64,000 nucleotides of DNA from Antedon mediterranea (lineage: Eukaryota; Echinodermata; Crinoidea; Comatulida; Antedonidae). The stretch covers positions 38,457,304 to 38,521,303 of the forward strand of contig NC_092671.1 in the NCBI RefSeq assembly GCF_964355755.1. Reading direction: 5' to 3'. The notes beneath the pieces are model-generated. The model saw only the letters and a list, made by a program, of their open reading frames with translations. It did no database searches and was not told where the DNA came from. Below, piece after piece: positions 13,981 to 26,383 of the stretch (position 1 is the stretch's first letter; each line of letters starts with the position of its first letter). A program made the position numbers and the translations under genes.

Positions 13981-14056
13981 GGCTGTTCGCACTTCCGGTC
14001 AAATCGTTTGACTCTCTGTTAGTTTGACCGGATTAAGTCCAGTGCGAATGAGGCTT
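13981..14056. mobile_element. Small palindromic element, CpG-rich
   Basis: The arms TTCGCACTTCCGGTCAAA and TTTGACCGGATTAAGTCCAG, followed by TGCGAATGAGGC, are inverted copies around a short loop. It has no reading frame. It is probably a MITE, or the end of a larger one that may begin near 13870, where CpG-rich sequence starts. Confidence 0.45.
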
Positions 14057-15491
14057 TAAAGTTTTAGCTAATATAAATAAATAATAAAACCAGAAACATC
14101 AAATTCACATGCTCATAATCACCCTATTGTATAACTGTATTTTAGGTACTGATTGATTCACCATTGATGGCACAGCAATGAATTAGTTGAGTTCTGTTGA
14201 AAAAAATGTCTATTAATTGATGAAACTATCATAAATAAATGCAAGAATGTGAAGGAAGATATGATTTTTTAAAACCTGCTATAGGGACACTGCAACTTCT
14301 TCACATGTTTTCCTGTAAAATATACAAAATACAGGAATTAGATTAGGAAAACTTATAAATACAATCAATTTGTAACACAACTTAGTTTGACTGACAAATA
14401 AATACAACACTAATATTTACTTTTTGCTCTTGTCTGTGTTTTTTTTTCCTTTTTTTAAATGGCAAAATCAAAGTCAGGGAGACTCACCCAAAGATAAAGG
14501 ATTGCATAGTGGGGCACTTTTTACAGAATTACATATACAGTAATACATTTAAAAAATTAATAAATAATAAAATGAAAAAATGCACATTCACAGGGCATGG
14601 AAACAAAACATGATCAGCAGTGTAGATTACACGAGATTGCAAGATATTGAAACAATTACTAAAGTAATTAAATGTGATACGATTAATAAGAACTTTGAAT
14701 AATAAACACTCTTAAACTGGTAACATAGTTAGCTAGGATCCATTCAATATCAATTCAAAAATACTAAAAAGAAATTTCAATGCCAATATATATGATATTT
14801 TAACTAATCCCTATTGAATTTCTTTAACACAATTATAATCAGACTAGACAAGATTTCATAATAAAAAACGGATTACATAACAAAAAAGTATTAAAAGTGC
14901 AACTCAGCAAAACAAGATAAAATCAACATGTTCTCAGCTGATTTACATTCCTGGAATGAACTTTACGATTCATCCTGGACATTTGCCATGAATTACAGAA
15001 TTACTATAACATTTTAAAAGCAATATTAAACAGAACTTAATTAGATGCAGAATCACATGAATATCAGACGAATTACTTACAACAACTACTACTGAGATAA
15101 GATACACTATTAGGCCAGTATATTGATGTATTAGTAACTGAATGTGCAGATAGATGCTCAGTAGGCCATAAATGTGAACAGACTACCTGAAATGTAATGT
15201 CAGGTTTAATTCAATTTAATGTCACAATATTATATTAGTAGACTTGTTTTTTTAAGATAATAAAAAAGAGTGTTAATGTTTCTCATTGAGTCATTAATAG
15301 CCTAAACTTAATTTAGAATCACAGACACTATCGGATTTTCTTAAACATAAGTTAAGAATATCGGCGCCATGAGGCTTGGAGGGGGAAGTGCAGGATGACT
15401 GGAATAAAAAAAAATGGGGGAACGGAGAGGAGGTGTTCAAAACACATTTTTAGAAAGAACAGTGGCGCAAGAAGGCTTTGCGACAGAGAAG

Positions 15492-15725
15492 TGTTTACTC
15501 TTATAAGTATGTTTTAAAAAAGAGGGAAAGAAAGAGTAGACAATCATGAAATGTTTGGCTAGGGGTTCCAACAAACACTGGAGGACGAGTATTTATCATA
15601 AAGTACATTTAAATAATCAGTGGCGTCAGGTTTGGAACTAAGGGCAAGTGTTTACTTCTTATAAAGTATTTTTTTGAAGAGGGGAAAAAGAGTATACAAA
15701 ACATAAAATGTTTGGTTGGGTATGT
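15492..15725. repeat. Two-copy degenerate tandem repeat (~155 bp)
   Basis: A block starting AGTGTTTACT.CTTATAA and ending in AAATGTTTGGCTAGG appears twice (about 15492-15560 and 15646-15720). Each contains a GAGGG-AAAGAGTA.ACAA core. A partial third match to the last segment lies at 15757-15775. Confidence 0.55.
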
Positions 15726-16499
15726 AATATCTGTGAAGACAGAACCGATAAAATTGTTTGGCTGGGTATGTAATATAGGAAGGAGGGTGAAATAGGTGAA
15801 ATTTATTTCAGTAAAGCACAGCTGGAAAAATTAGAAATGTAACTTAATTTACACTGAACTAAGGAGTCAAATTGGCATTTGTTTTTTTAAATTTTGTAAT
15901 TTAACTATCATAAAGAACAAACAACAAATCATTTTATGTATGAAAATGTATTTCTCAGCTGATTTCAAACACGGTGTACGCTACGTGCTGACTGAAACTT
16001 TCTTACATGCTTCACTTTCCTTACTTCCTAGTTTCTACTTGTAGAATATATTCAGCAAAAAGTATTTAACATCAAATTTAAACATGCACTTCTCTCTAAA
16101 CTTGTATTTCCTGTTTTTAGTGTTGGATTTTATTCGTCAACAATCCATATCCTAATATTTGTCTAGTATTTCATTATTATGCAGTCATATTTTTTATTTG
16201 TTATATTCATGGGACTATTAAAGAAGGAGTCAAGTACGTAAGAGTTTAAATAAAACCATCAAATAGTATTAATCACTTACAATAGATCTCAACTAGATTC
16301 CACAACTTATTTCTAGAACTATAGTATTTTTTAAATTAAAGAAATTATCTTGTTAAAATTTTACTTCAATTAAAGATCAATAATATTAAAATGATTAATA
16401 TTTCATCTATTTTTGTAATCTATTTTTGTGTTCTGATTTTAACCACATCCAAAATTTATATCTAGGATATCCTAAACCAATACTTTTCAAAACTAAGTG

Positions 16500-16592
16500 T
16501 TGTCTTGGGACTATGACTGGATGTGAACCCACAACCATGTGTTTGGTAGGCTAAGCAAGAAAGTTACCAAGCTACAGTAACATTAAATAAAC
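16500..16592 (-). repeat. Degraded tRNA-like SINE head
   Basis: On the minus strand TAGCTTGGTAAC (A-box region) and GGTTCACATCC (16519-16529, B-box-like) are spaced as in a tRNA. It is too diverged to assign to a SINE family. Confidence 0.4.
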
Positions 16593-17999
16593 ACTTGCCC
16601 TATGTTCTCTTTAGGACGGTGAATGTCTGTCAAAATGAATTGTTTTGTAGACTATAAAATTATAAAATTTATATAATTCTCTTTTAGTTAAGATAATGGC
16701 AAAGTGTTAAGTTTATTATAATGTTCAAATGCTGCCTTATTATCAGGGAGTTGTTTTACAACTCCCTGTTATTATAATGTATACTACTTTGCCATTTGTT
16801 TTTGTTTTTGTATCCATTTTGTGTATACCCTTCAGTTATTGGCAAATTTCCTTTGCTGTTGGTTGGGTTTGCAAATAAAATAAAAAATTAAAAAAAACAT
16901 TTACAACCTGTACTACTTTGGCTTGTTATAAGAATATCCATTTGAAGTATAAACAGTTGGGAGTGCTACTTCCTCCGCAGCAGTAACACAGGTGATGTTG
17001 CAGACAGGACATACCGGTGTCATTTGCCAACTCCCTCAAGGGCTAAGCCTACACATTTGGCTAAATAAAAAGACAAACAAAATGCCAATTAAATGTGGGG
17101 GTGTTTTAAAATATGACAACCTTTATTAAATGCAGAGGATTGTTTAATTGTTAATTACACTTTTATTTTCTAATTTAATTATACCTCCTTCATTATGTCT
17201 GAAGGCGATCCTTTAAACTTTGTGAAGTTATCAGCTGTAACTAATTTGTTGTATGGTTTATGGATTTTCAAAATAAAAAAAAATTTTACTGGATTTATCC
17301 TTCAACAAATGATCAAACTGTTGTTGCTTGTTTAAATATAATTTACAACATCTTTTGACCTTACAATTGACCCTAAACCTTGTCGTAAATCTTAAATGCA
17401 CGCCAACACATACATCAACGTTGCATGTTAAACTACCATTTTTACATTACATTTTGTTGTAAATCTTTTCTAAAGTCTTTGATTTCACAATATTTTACCA
17501 CCGTTTGAACTCGATTTTTGACAACATTAAAAGAAGTTTATTGCTAAAATAAAACTATTATAGAACAGAAAACTATTATTTAATAATGAATACAACACTA
17601 TTTGCAACAGTAATAGAATCTGAATTCAGACGATTGTTTACTTGGAATCAGAAAAAACATACTGGATTTGAAAAATGATTAATCAAATTTATTATACCAT
17701 CTCCCAGTGGGAAAGAAGTTGAAGAAGTATCAGCGTGCCAGACAACAGCAACAATCTGAAAGAAGATACATTCAAAGCTTTTCCTAAATCTTTAAAAATG
17801 CATCATCACTGTCTTGAAAAATACATTAAATTTATAATAATTTGATTTATTTAGTGAGAAAATAGAATAAGATGGCAACTATCTAGTTGCTATGCTACCG
17901 AAGGTGTATTGCTATGCTACCGATGGTGCTATGAATTAGACCTTTGAAAAAGGCCTTCTCTATGATGCGAGTTAATCATGTTACCTGGAAAATATGGTT

Positions 18000-18335
18000 A
18001 AATAAAAACAAGAATGAAATAAAGGTTCCTGCTCTATCAGTATCAAGACACTCCTCGACCATTGTTCTGGTGGTCTTCTTGGACTTAGGGACTTAAAACT
18101 GGACGTCCAGTGTACACATCTGGCTTGTGTGTACTTTAAAGAACCCAGTACCCAGTTTTTGGAACAGTAGGGGGTTACCCAAGTGTACTGGTCTATTCAG
18201 CCACTGACATTGTGGAAAGACGAACGGGCTCAGTTTGGTGGCAGCCAAACAGCGGCCCTCTAGGGAAGAAGAAAGTTGTCATAATGTGTTGTCCACATCT
18301 GTACAATTCAGCCCAGTAGGCTGCAAGTCGCAAGT
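18000..18335 (+). repeat. Dispersed repeat family E, copy 1
   Basis: This block shares an ordered series of phrases with 57225-57480: TTCTGGTGGTCTTCT, GTCCAGTGTACACATCTGGC, AAGAACC.AGTAC, GTAGGGGTTACCC.GTGTACT and CAGCCACTGA. No coding potential or clear terminal repeat is seen. It may be a SINE body or LINE 3' UTR. Confidence 0.6.
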
Positions 18336-18596
18336 TATTCCCACATTTAACATATATTTCAGGGCAATATTTGAGATTCACATTCATTATGAAACAGTGC
18401 ATACATTTGAAGAAAAAAAAAGAATTTTAAATACACCAGGATTAAACGATGATGATTAATATAAGCACTTAAGTACAAATAAGCGATAATGATCAACACA
18501 ACAATGTTGTAAATACTCAATAGAGGAAAAACTGTGTCTTGAGTAATCATTTCTGGCACAGTCTAAACAGATTGGTATCTTATCATACAAAACAGC

Positions 18597-18795
18597 GGAG
18601 AAGAGGAACCTGGGACGGACATCTGGGACGTAAACCTGGGAGACAGTGACACCTGGGAGAGGACCCTGGGAAGGAAATCTGGGACGTAAACCTGGGAGTC
18701 AGTGACACCTGGGAGGGGGACCTGGATGGCACATCAGAGAGTAGAACCTGGGATGGAAATCTTAGGGGCGAACCTAGGAGATACAACAGAAAGGC
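18597..18795. repeat. G-rich minisatellite
   Basis: Degenerate repeats of ACCTGGGAC/ATCTGGGACGTAAACCTGGGA form an array of about 200 bp. A higher-order repeat of about 60 bp contains CAGTGACACCTGGGAG twice. Confidence 0.7.
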
Positions 18796-18846
18796 AAACC
18801 TAAAAGGAACAAAAACATTTGAGATAAAAACGTGTACAATTTACTT

Positions 18847-19032
18847 AAGCTCTGTCTACAAAAGAAGTGTGATGTGACTAAATATGGTAGTGATACTCTT
18901 AAATATGGTAGTGATATGACACCATCATGTCCATATATGGGCACATCATGTCCATATATGGGCACATCATGTCCATATATGGGCACATCATGTTCATATA
19001 TGGGCACATGACATCACATAAAGTTTGATTAC
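18847..19032. mobile_element. MITE A copy with internal tandem expansion
   Basis: The left end AAGCTCTGTCTAC and the right CATAAAGTTTGAT arm identify the family. Both termini are eroded. The internal segment CATCATGTCCATATATGGGC, normally single, is present about four times in tandem (18921-19008). This makes a spurious open frame of repeated VPIYGHD residues on the minus strand. Confidence 0.75.
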
Positions 19033-20420
19033 ACTGAACAAAACAGATATTAATATCAAAAGCCAGTTAGTAGAATCTTATCTTCAATAACTATAGAAAG
19101 TGAGGAAGGGGCCAAAGGGTATACTGTCTGGAAGACTGTGTGGGGAATACTAACTATCTTTAAATAAATCTTCTTCTGGATATTTTCCAATGAATTTGAC
19201 GTCAATGTGAACCAAATCTGGGAGGGGGAATGAAGAAAGTAGCTCCCAGGGACATATTGACTAAGAGGCATGTGTGGGAGGCGATGGAATGTCTCCAACT
19301 TAGTTGGTTAATTTATCTTATCGACATAAATATCTAGAACCGAAACTTTGGAGGTGGATAGTGTCTGGCATTTGCAACTGAAAGGATTATAAGCCTCAAA
19401 ATATGCGTGAAAAAGTTGTATGAAAGGGATAGAAATTAAACTGTTGTAAAAAATGTTGAATTGATTGAATTTAACAGATGTAACTTTATATCAAACATTA
19501 TAATGTATTATTACTCTAATTGTATTGATTGATTGAAACATAACACACAACTTCTACCTTAGTTATGTTTCCTTTTATATTTGGGGACTCCAATGAAAAT
19601 AAGTTTTTTGGGTTATCCTCAGTTCATTCAGGAAATATTGTTTCCTGTACCTTCTCTTTTTTTAAAAAATTTGTGTCTGTTCCTAAAATTGAATGAACAG
19701 AAATAAAATGAAAATTTGTTTTCCAAATTGCCATAGTAGATAATCCGATGTATTATTGGTGTTGTAAAATAGCTCAACATAGAGGGCGTCCTGTACAAAC
19801 TATATTGGATCATTGCAAATAGGAGCACTGCATTTAAATTTGATTGCAAACCATTTTCATTCAATACCACATGGAATTTAAATCAACAAGATATATAGTT
19901 TATTCGGAGCAAATTTGATAAGATGAGGAAGCTTAACTGGAGTAAAGATTAAATGCAACACCCAAGGAGGATTCTGCACTTTATTTTTAATTTAAACAAT
20001 CATTAGCATAATTAACCTTAGTAACAAAATGTCACTCATAATATTATTCTGTCAATTTTGTATGACCTTAGGTCATGTCAAGTATCACCTGAATGACCTT
20101 ATATGGTTTCTAATAAAACAAATAATATAACTATCTTTATCTATTTCCATCATATGTTACAAGTTGCCCTTTTAATAGCTACACACGTATGAATCATAAA
20201 TGGTTATGTGTTACAAAGTTAACTAGTCTATCAGGAAACTGGGCTTTAGCAGTAATATTGCAATAAGTAATTTTAAATATTTATATTACATTATTTCACG
20301 ATAGGAATAAATGGCACAAAATAGTAGAATGCGCTATGTCTAACGACGATAAAGCGTGCTAATATATATTGACCCAAAAAATAAGACTAATATTCCTTGG
20401 AATCAGGGAGAGCAGCTTAA

Positions 20421-20467
20421 GAAAAAAAAAAAAAAAAATAATAATAATAATAATAATAAATAAATAA
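20421..20467. repeat. (A)n(AAT)n microsatellite
   Basis: An A-run of about 16 bases is followed by (AAT)n and (AAAT)n. It abuts the next element and may derive from a retroposon tail. Confidence 0.8.
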
Positions 20468-20663
20468 TTCAACAAGTTTTGTTGAATATGCCAATTTAAT
20501 GTCACATAATAATTATCCACTTTGACTTTGAAATTGGATCGGAAAAAAATGTATTTACCTGAAAAAACTTAACGCAAAAAATAGTAAAATTCAAAAGTCT
20601 GATTTAGTTATTCTTAATTTCAATTTTTCATGTTTTTGGGGAAAAATACATCTTTAAAGAAAG
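20468..20663 (-). mobile_element. Family C element, inverted copy
   Basis: On the minus strand it begins CTTTAAAGATGTATTTTTCCCC and continues with the TTTTTTCAGGTAAATACATT and TGTGACATTAAATTGGC segments seen at 29019-29332. The far end appears lost in the A/AAT tract. Confidence 0.55.
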
Positions 20664-20742
20664 TTTTTTTTTTTTTTTTTTAAATCATATTTAATGATTT
20701 GATTTAGTGATCCATCCAGCTATTGCTGATCATTGGGGACCC

Positions 20743-20915
20743 TCAGAGGTTCACAAGACAAACATATACACAAGATGCTCTAAGTCTTATTACAAGTCTT
20801 TGGGAGTGGAGTAATTTGGTCCTTGGAAAAAATCCTGACATGTGACGGGACTTGAACCCAGGACCCTTGGAGTGGTAGCCAAGCATCATAACCACCAAGC
20901 CACATAGACATCCAA
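20743..20915 (-). repeat. tRNA-derived SINE, family 2
   Basis: On the minus strand TGTGGCTTGGTGGTTATGAT (A-box region) precedes GGTTCAAGTCC (20848-20858), a near-perfect B box. A CACATGTCAGGATTTTTTCC body follows. The spacing fits a tRNA, but the stems do not look intact. There is no similarity to family 1 beyond the promoter boxes. Confidence 0.65.
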
Positions 20916-21116
20916 GAACAGGGACCTGAGCACAGGAACACAGAAAACAAGGACCTGGGAGGCCCCTAAATTTATAGGTTACATAATATAACACTGTTTG
21001 TATCAGTTTCAACTAATTTTCCCAATTTAATACATCAAATCTATGGAGTTCGCATTACGAAAAATATATTTACTTTTTATATTCAGCTATAAAGAGGCGA
21101 TTGAGAGGCTTACTTT

Positions 21117-21262
21117 AAGCTCTGTCTACACTATCAAACTTTATGTACCCATATATGGACATCATGATGTCATATTACTACCATATTTTGACATATCACT
21201 ACCATATTTGGGAACATCACACCTTTTTTTTGTCAAATTAGTTTGATAGTGTAGACAGAGTT
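21117..21262. mobile_element. MITE A copy
   Basis: The left end AAGCTCTGTCTACACTATCA is perfect. The right end reads GATAGTGTAGACAGAGTT. The GTGACAAAAAATGTGATG segment of the left arm is deleted. Confidence 0.85.
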
Positions 21263-21746
21263 TTTAGGTAGGAGATATTTTTGTCAAACTTTCAGTATCA
21301 CATTGCATTTAATACAAATTTAATTCTTTTTTTTTTATTATTTAACTATCTTAAGCAGGTTTTGCTTAGTCAGTTTCAATTTCTAGATAGCTACTCTATC
21401 ACTTCTGTGTAACACGCAGACTACATCTGATTTCCTGTCCACTAAATGCTTGCATCTTTAATATGGCGAACGAATGAATCATTGACCTTGTGTACCAGCA
21501 CGGAATCAAGGTCAAGTGATATCTTGGAGCGTTAAAGATCAATCGTCCTTCCTACTGGACGCTCTATAGACAACCCCCTCCTTGTCTTCTTAAGCAATAT
21601 TAAGCAGGAACGGACACAAGGCTTAAGGCAAAACAAATTGTTTGGAAGCTTATTCATTTCATCCTCTACTTACACTTCTAAAAATATTTTTGCCGCTTTA
21701 GTTGCACACCAAAAAATCTAAACGAATACCATAAATTTCAATATTA

Positions 21747-22014
21747 ATTAAAGATGTATTTTGATGAAGGTTAATAAAAAAAGACTTTCAGTTTCAATAA
21801 AGTTAATCACTTCCATAGAAAAAAATTAATAATGTTTTCACTAAATTTCAATCAAAAAACCCCATTGACTTCCAGTCAATCTATTTTTTTGTGTTAAATT
21901 ACAGTTTTTTCTGGTAAACATTTTTTGTCAAAGTAAATAGCTATTATGTGACACTTAAAGGCCATATTCAACAAAACAATTAAAAAAAATGTTTTTTTTC
22001 AGGGGGACAATATA
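21747..22014 (+). mobile_element. Family C element
   Basis: This is a collinear relative of 29019-29332. It runs from TAAAGATGTATTTT through ATAAAGTTAATCACTTCCAT, CCCATTGACTTCCAGTCAAT and TTAAATTACAGTTTTTTC to GGGGGACAATATAT. It ends immediately before family B begins at 22026. Confidence 0.65.
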
Positions 22015-22025
22015 TATATCAATTA

Positions 22026-22632
22026 ATTTTTTCACGCTGCTGCTCTAGCCCGCTACGGCTACAGCAGTTATAGTTCTAAGGGCGACAGTTTTGCGAAAAT
22101 GGAAACTCCACTATAATTTATAGATTTCCAGCTCCTACTGTAGACCCAAAAAACGTCTGGGAAAAGAGTCTATTAGGACATGGAGTAAAGAATTAGGACA
22201 TGTCATGCTAAAATTACAAATCCCAAAGCATTTCTGGTATTTATGACTTTTGACTTACTGTCAGATATTCATTGAATTATTATCGAAACAGTCCATTAAA
22301 TTTGTGTTTGTAATAGGATACTTCACACTTGAAATATCTAGGGTGATGAAGTGACTCCCAGACTTTACCTTAGCAATAAAATTAACTAAAGTGATAGAAA
22401 TTGAGTATTCACTTCTGTAACAAAAAAATTATATTTATTCAGTATAAAAAAGAGAAAATAAACCCAAAAACCATTGTCTGACAGACAATTTAAGTATTTG
22501 TTGCTTTAAATGACATTTTTTTCAGGTAAAATAACTATTATGTGACAATAAAATGACACATTCAAAAATATTTGAAATAAAAAATATTTTTCAATAAGCG
22601 AGCAGCGTTTTTTGTAAGAAATATTTCTTGTT
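22026..22632 (+). mobile_element. Family B element (~600 bp), copy 1
   Basis: It starts TTTTTTCACGCTGCTGCTC and ends GCGAGCAGCGTTTTTTGTAA followed by GAAATATTTCTTG, so the two ends carry an inverted CGCTGCT motif next to T/A runs. The body is collinear with 53921-54523 over its full length, including GTCCATTAAATTTGTGTTTG and CCATTGTCTGACAGACAATT. It has no reading frame, so it is a non-autonomous element. Confidence 0.75.
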
Positions 22633-25600
22633 TATTATTCAATTTAGGTAATTGGTAAGTTTTTACCTAATAACAAATATTTTAGTGCCTTTTTGAATTC
22701 AGCACTCGTCATTTAGCTTTCTTCTCTTTTTACCTTTAATAATTGATAACGACGTTAATGTGATGCAGTTAATGGATTTTGAGCATTAATCTATCATGTG
22801 TGTTTACTGTTGATATTAGCCATGTGTGAAGGGGTGTGTCTTAAATATGTCACATGTTTCCTTCCAACTAATCACAGACATCTAGAACTTAAGGTCAAAG
22901 ATCAAAAGCTGGTTTTCTTATAGCAAAATAATGCAGATTAATGCATTTCTTTTAAAAAATAATAATATATTTATGGATACAAAACTACAGAATTTATTTA
23001 TGCATTCTACAATATAACTTATAAGCCCTTAAAGAAATAAAAAAATGTAGGTTTTTTTAAGTTGTAGGAGTTGAGAGACAGACTGGTTGACAGTCTTTCT
23101 TGCTCTGTATCTCTATTATCAACTTGGTATTACTGTATCACAGACAAATTCTGTAACACTGGGTCACATACATATCACATGTGACACCTGAATGTTATGT
23201 TAGCCTTATGGCATGTAACACTGTATGGCAGAATGTATCATGATACTAAACATGAATCTGCCTCTATTTAAATATATTATTGCCAGTTTTGAGTGATAAG
23301 AGGGATTTTAACATAGACACTTGGACTTAATGTATTCAACACAACAAACAACAAAACTAAATTATATTTGAATTTCACAGATAGATAATTTTATTAAATA
23401 ACAGGCCTTTTATTTTTACATTATTTGAAAGAATTCAGCTGTTAGTTGTATATAGAAAGAAATCTATTAAGTAAATTCACATTAATCCTAAAAAAATTAT
23501 ATCATTTATAATAAATACAGTATTTCACAAGTAATACACTATTATACCTTCTAACATTGTTTTTTTAAATTTGTTATTTTATAGAATAACTATATTTATG
23601 GTATAACCTACTTGAAAAAGAACATTTATATTGTTATTATTTTGGACAAAAAAGGAATGTTACTAATATTTATTACAGCCGGATCCAATCTGGTGGCCAA
23701 AGAAAACTCTGCTACATTTATCAATCACATACAGTATATTGTCCGAAATCCAGAATATGTTGAACACTTATAAACATCCATTTTGTCAGGAATTTTTATT
23801 CTGCCAACCAACCATAGTTATTTTTTTCAAAATCAACCATATTTACTGAAATAAATTCAGTTTAATATGTACCGTAATACAAAAGTTTTTTGAAAAGTAT
23901 TGAAATCTAGTGAAGAAAATATATACTTTGTGAAATGAAAAATAATAATAAATTAGTATAAAAAATAAGAAAACTCTACCAAAATAAAAATAATTAAAAT
24001 TTTTCAGTTAATAATAATAGAATTGATAAATCATAATTATTAAATTTACAGTTTAAAATGTGAATGTAAGAACTTTATATGTAGTAAGCATTTGATATAA
24101 GTACACTTAATGCAAGGCTTTTATTCTGTCTAGGCTTAGAAACTTAAAATAGAAATTAAAATGTTAGACATCCGCTTCATTTCAAACCCATCTGTATTTC
24201 ATTATTAAAATAGCATCAGTGTGTATTTTCTGATTTTACTTTTTTTTAACTATTTTTGAGGTTTGTTTACCTGTAAGCAGAAATGGAATTGCTGCACAAT
24301 ATTTTTGCAGTTAAATTTTACTTCATCTTTAATAAGTATTTTTAGAATTATTATTGATATTAACTTTTATATACAACATAACATTTAACCAAATATGTGG
24401 AATAATTATACTAGTTATAATAAAAAGGTCAAAAATCAAACAAAATTGGTAATGTTATCCTATTGAATGTATTGAGTATTTGGAAAATTATCTTTCTGAT
24501 ATTTCTAAAAATAAAACCGTGTGTGTATATATTTATAAAATCTAATATTTTAAAATTGATATAATTGAAAGTCAATTAGATAAAGGTATACATTTATGTG
24601 TGTAGTATAATAAATACATTGTTTAACATACACCCTCTATAGTTTAGTATAGTTTATTAGCCGTGGTTAACCAGTCACAGATTACTCATAATATGTTAGT
24701 AATATTACTACAAAATAAAGGCACATTTTATCTTAGTTTTTGCTGTTATCATAAATAGTAAATTTAAATGCATTTTGTTTACTGTACACTAAATATATAG
24801 TACATTATCCCAGTGTGTCTAGATAGATGATACTGTAAGTTGTACAAATGGGGTACTTCAATTAGAGATACAAAGATTCTCAGATTAAAAGAAATTTACT
24901 ATTTTTAATGATCAAAATTATATACATTTATATATTTTTTGTTATAAATAATTCGATCATTAATTCCAAAATTTCACAAGACTCCTACAATATATGAAAT
25001 GTATAGTATAAAATTCATGAACCCTAAATTAGAAAGATATAAATATGCATTATCCTTCTTGTCCAAAATACTAGAAAAATGTCTACAAAGTAACAGAGCG
25101 AACATCTAAACTTGCTACCAAAAAAGATGTTTAAAACCATAAAGAAAAGGGTGGTTGAAAATGGACCAGTAAATGGGATAGGTAAGAAGAGAAGGCAGAT
25201 ATATGGTTGAATGTGCAGTAACATCCAAATACAAAACAACTTATATACGACTAAATTCAATTGAAATTTCATTTGAAATACTAATTTAAAAGGAAGAGGA
25301 AATACATAATTATTTATAGAGCTTTTTATATTCTACAGCGAGCACCACATGTTACATAATCTCACATAACTATTTCTAACTATAAAAAAATAAATAAAAT
25401 CATGCATGTGCATGGATAACGGAAAGAAGAAGGTAAAGGAAGTCAAACAGAAATGTTGTCAACTATAGTACAGTACGCCCTCTATAAATCAAATCAACAA
25501 ACAAGTAATGGCAAACTTTAAGAACCAATATAAGTGTCTCCCAATAGAAATGTCCTCTGTGCTCCAAATTTGGTTGTGGGTGTAGATGGTATGCTTACTC

Positions 25601-26196
25601 CATCTTCCATACCATTTCTCCTTGTTATAGCCTCCCATTATTATTTAAATATATTTCTTGATCCCACAAATCGTAACATCTTTGGCTTGTCAATGGTTTC
25701 ACCGTAATAATAATTATAAAAAGTCAAGTGCATAGTAAAACGGTGATATCCAATTTTCTGCGTTCAACTTTAATTTCAAAGGCATGATTTCTTTGTAACG
25801 CGATCCATATTTAAGAAGTCCTTTTTGCATATTTTATGTGATTTGTACATAAAAAAAGTTTAAAAACTGAAATATTATATTAGTACTAACAAATGACGTG
25901 ATGGATTAGTAATAACAGTTGAAAAATTAATAAAACTTGAAATAAAATTAGCAATGTTTATCCGGACCTCGTTGAGGAAATGTCTTACGGTAAAATATTC
26001 TGGTTATCGCAGTCATTGTTCTTTGAAATCCAACGCCCCGTGATTGATTGATTGCGCAATAAGTTAAGTTAAAACGCATGATGACCCATTTCATGGTGGT
26101 AGTGTTAAGGAAATGAATTAAAATTCAAAAAACGTGAACAATAACATCAACAGGAATAACTGAATCACCTTCATGTGTAGATTGCTGGGGTGACGA

Positions 26197-26383
26197 GTCT
26201 ACTTGTTGCTGGGTCGGAGTCTACTTGTTGCTGGAGTTGGAGTAAACTTGTTGCTTGGGTAAGGTGTCTACTTGTTACTGGGGTGAGGATTCTACTTGTT
26301 GCTGGAGTTGGAGTCTACTTGTTTCTGGAGTTGGAATCTACTTGTTTCTGGAGTTGGAGTCTACTTGTTAAGGGGGTCAAGGT
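26197..26383. repeat. 24-bp minisatellite across the GULP stop codon
   Basis: About eight degenerate copies of GAGTCTACTTGTTGCTGG plus AGTTG run head to tail. The last copy (26361-26369 on the plus strand) is the last two codons and TAG stop of the minus-strand GULP gene, so the array extends the 3' UTR from the stop codon. Confidence 0.85.

Larger units (their letters stand above)
1..26196. other. Gene-poor, repeat-rich intergenic region
   Basis: I found no recognisable gene in this stretch. All open frames are short and AT-driven, or are translations of repeats. It holds at least six tRNA-related SINE copies, five copies of the AAGCTCTG MITE, single copies of other palindromic MITEs, LINE 3' tails and simple repeats, listed separately. 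The longest stretches where I see nothing are about 1.7-4.2 kb, 5.7-7.8 kb, 14.1-15.4 kb, 16.7-17.9 kb and 22.7-26.1 kb. The part just below 26.2 kb should include the 3' UTR of the minus-strand GULP gene, but I could not place its polyadenylation site. Confidence 0.7.

Noticed and set aside
17716-17788. Possible terminal exon reading KLKKYQRARQQQQSERRYIQ after a CTCCCAG acceptor
   Set aside because: No other exon, family resemblance or polyadenylation signal supports it, and a 25-codon open stretch is expected by chance.
18774-19007. Open frame with VPIYGHD repeats, similar to frames near 12000, 21200 and 29700
   Set aside because: These are MITE A sequences read through. The repeated peptide comes from the palindromic element, not from a gene family.
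20743-20915. tRNA gene on the minus strand (A and B boxes present)
   Set aside because: The stems do not pair convincingly and the unit runs into a non-tRNA body, so it is a SINE. The same applies to the other tRNA-like heads.
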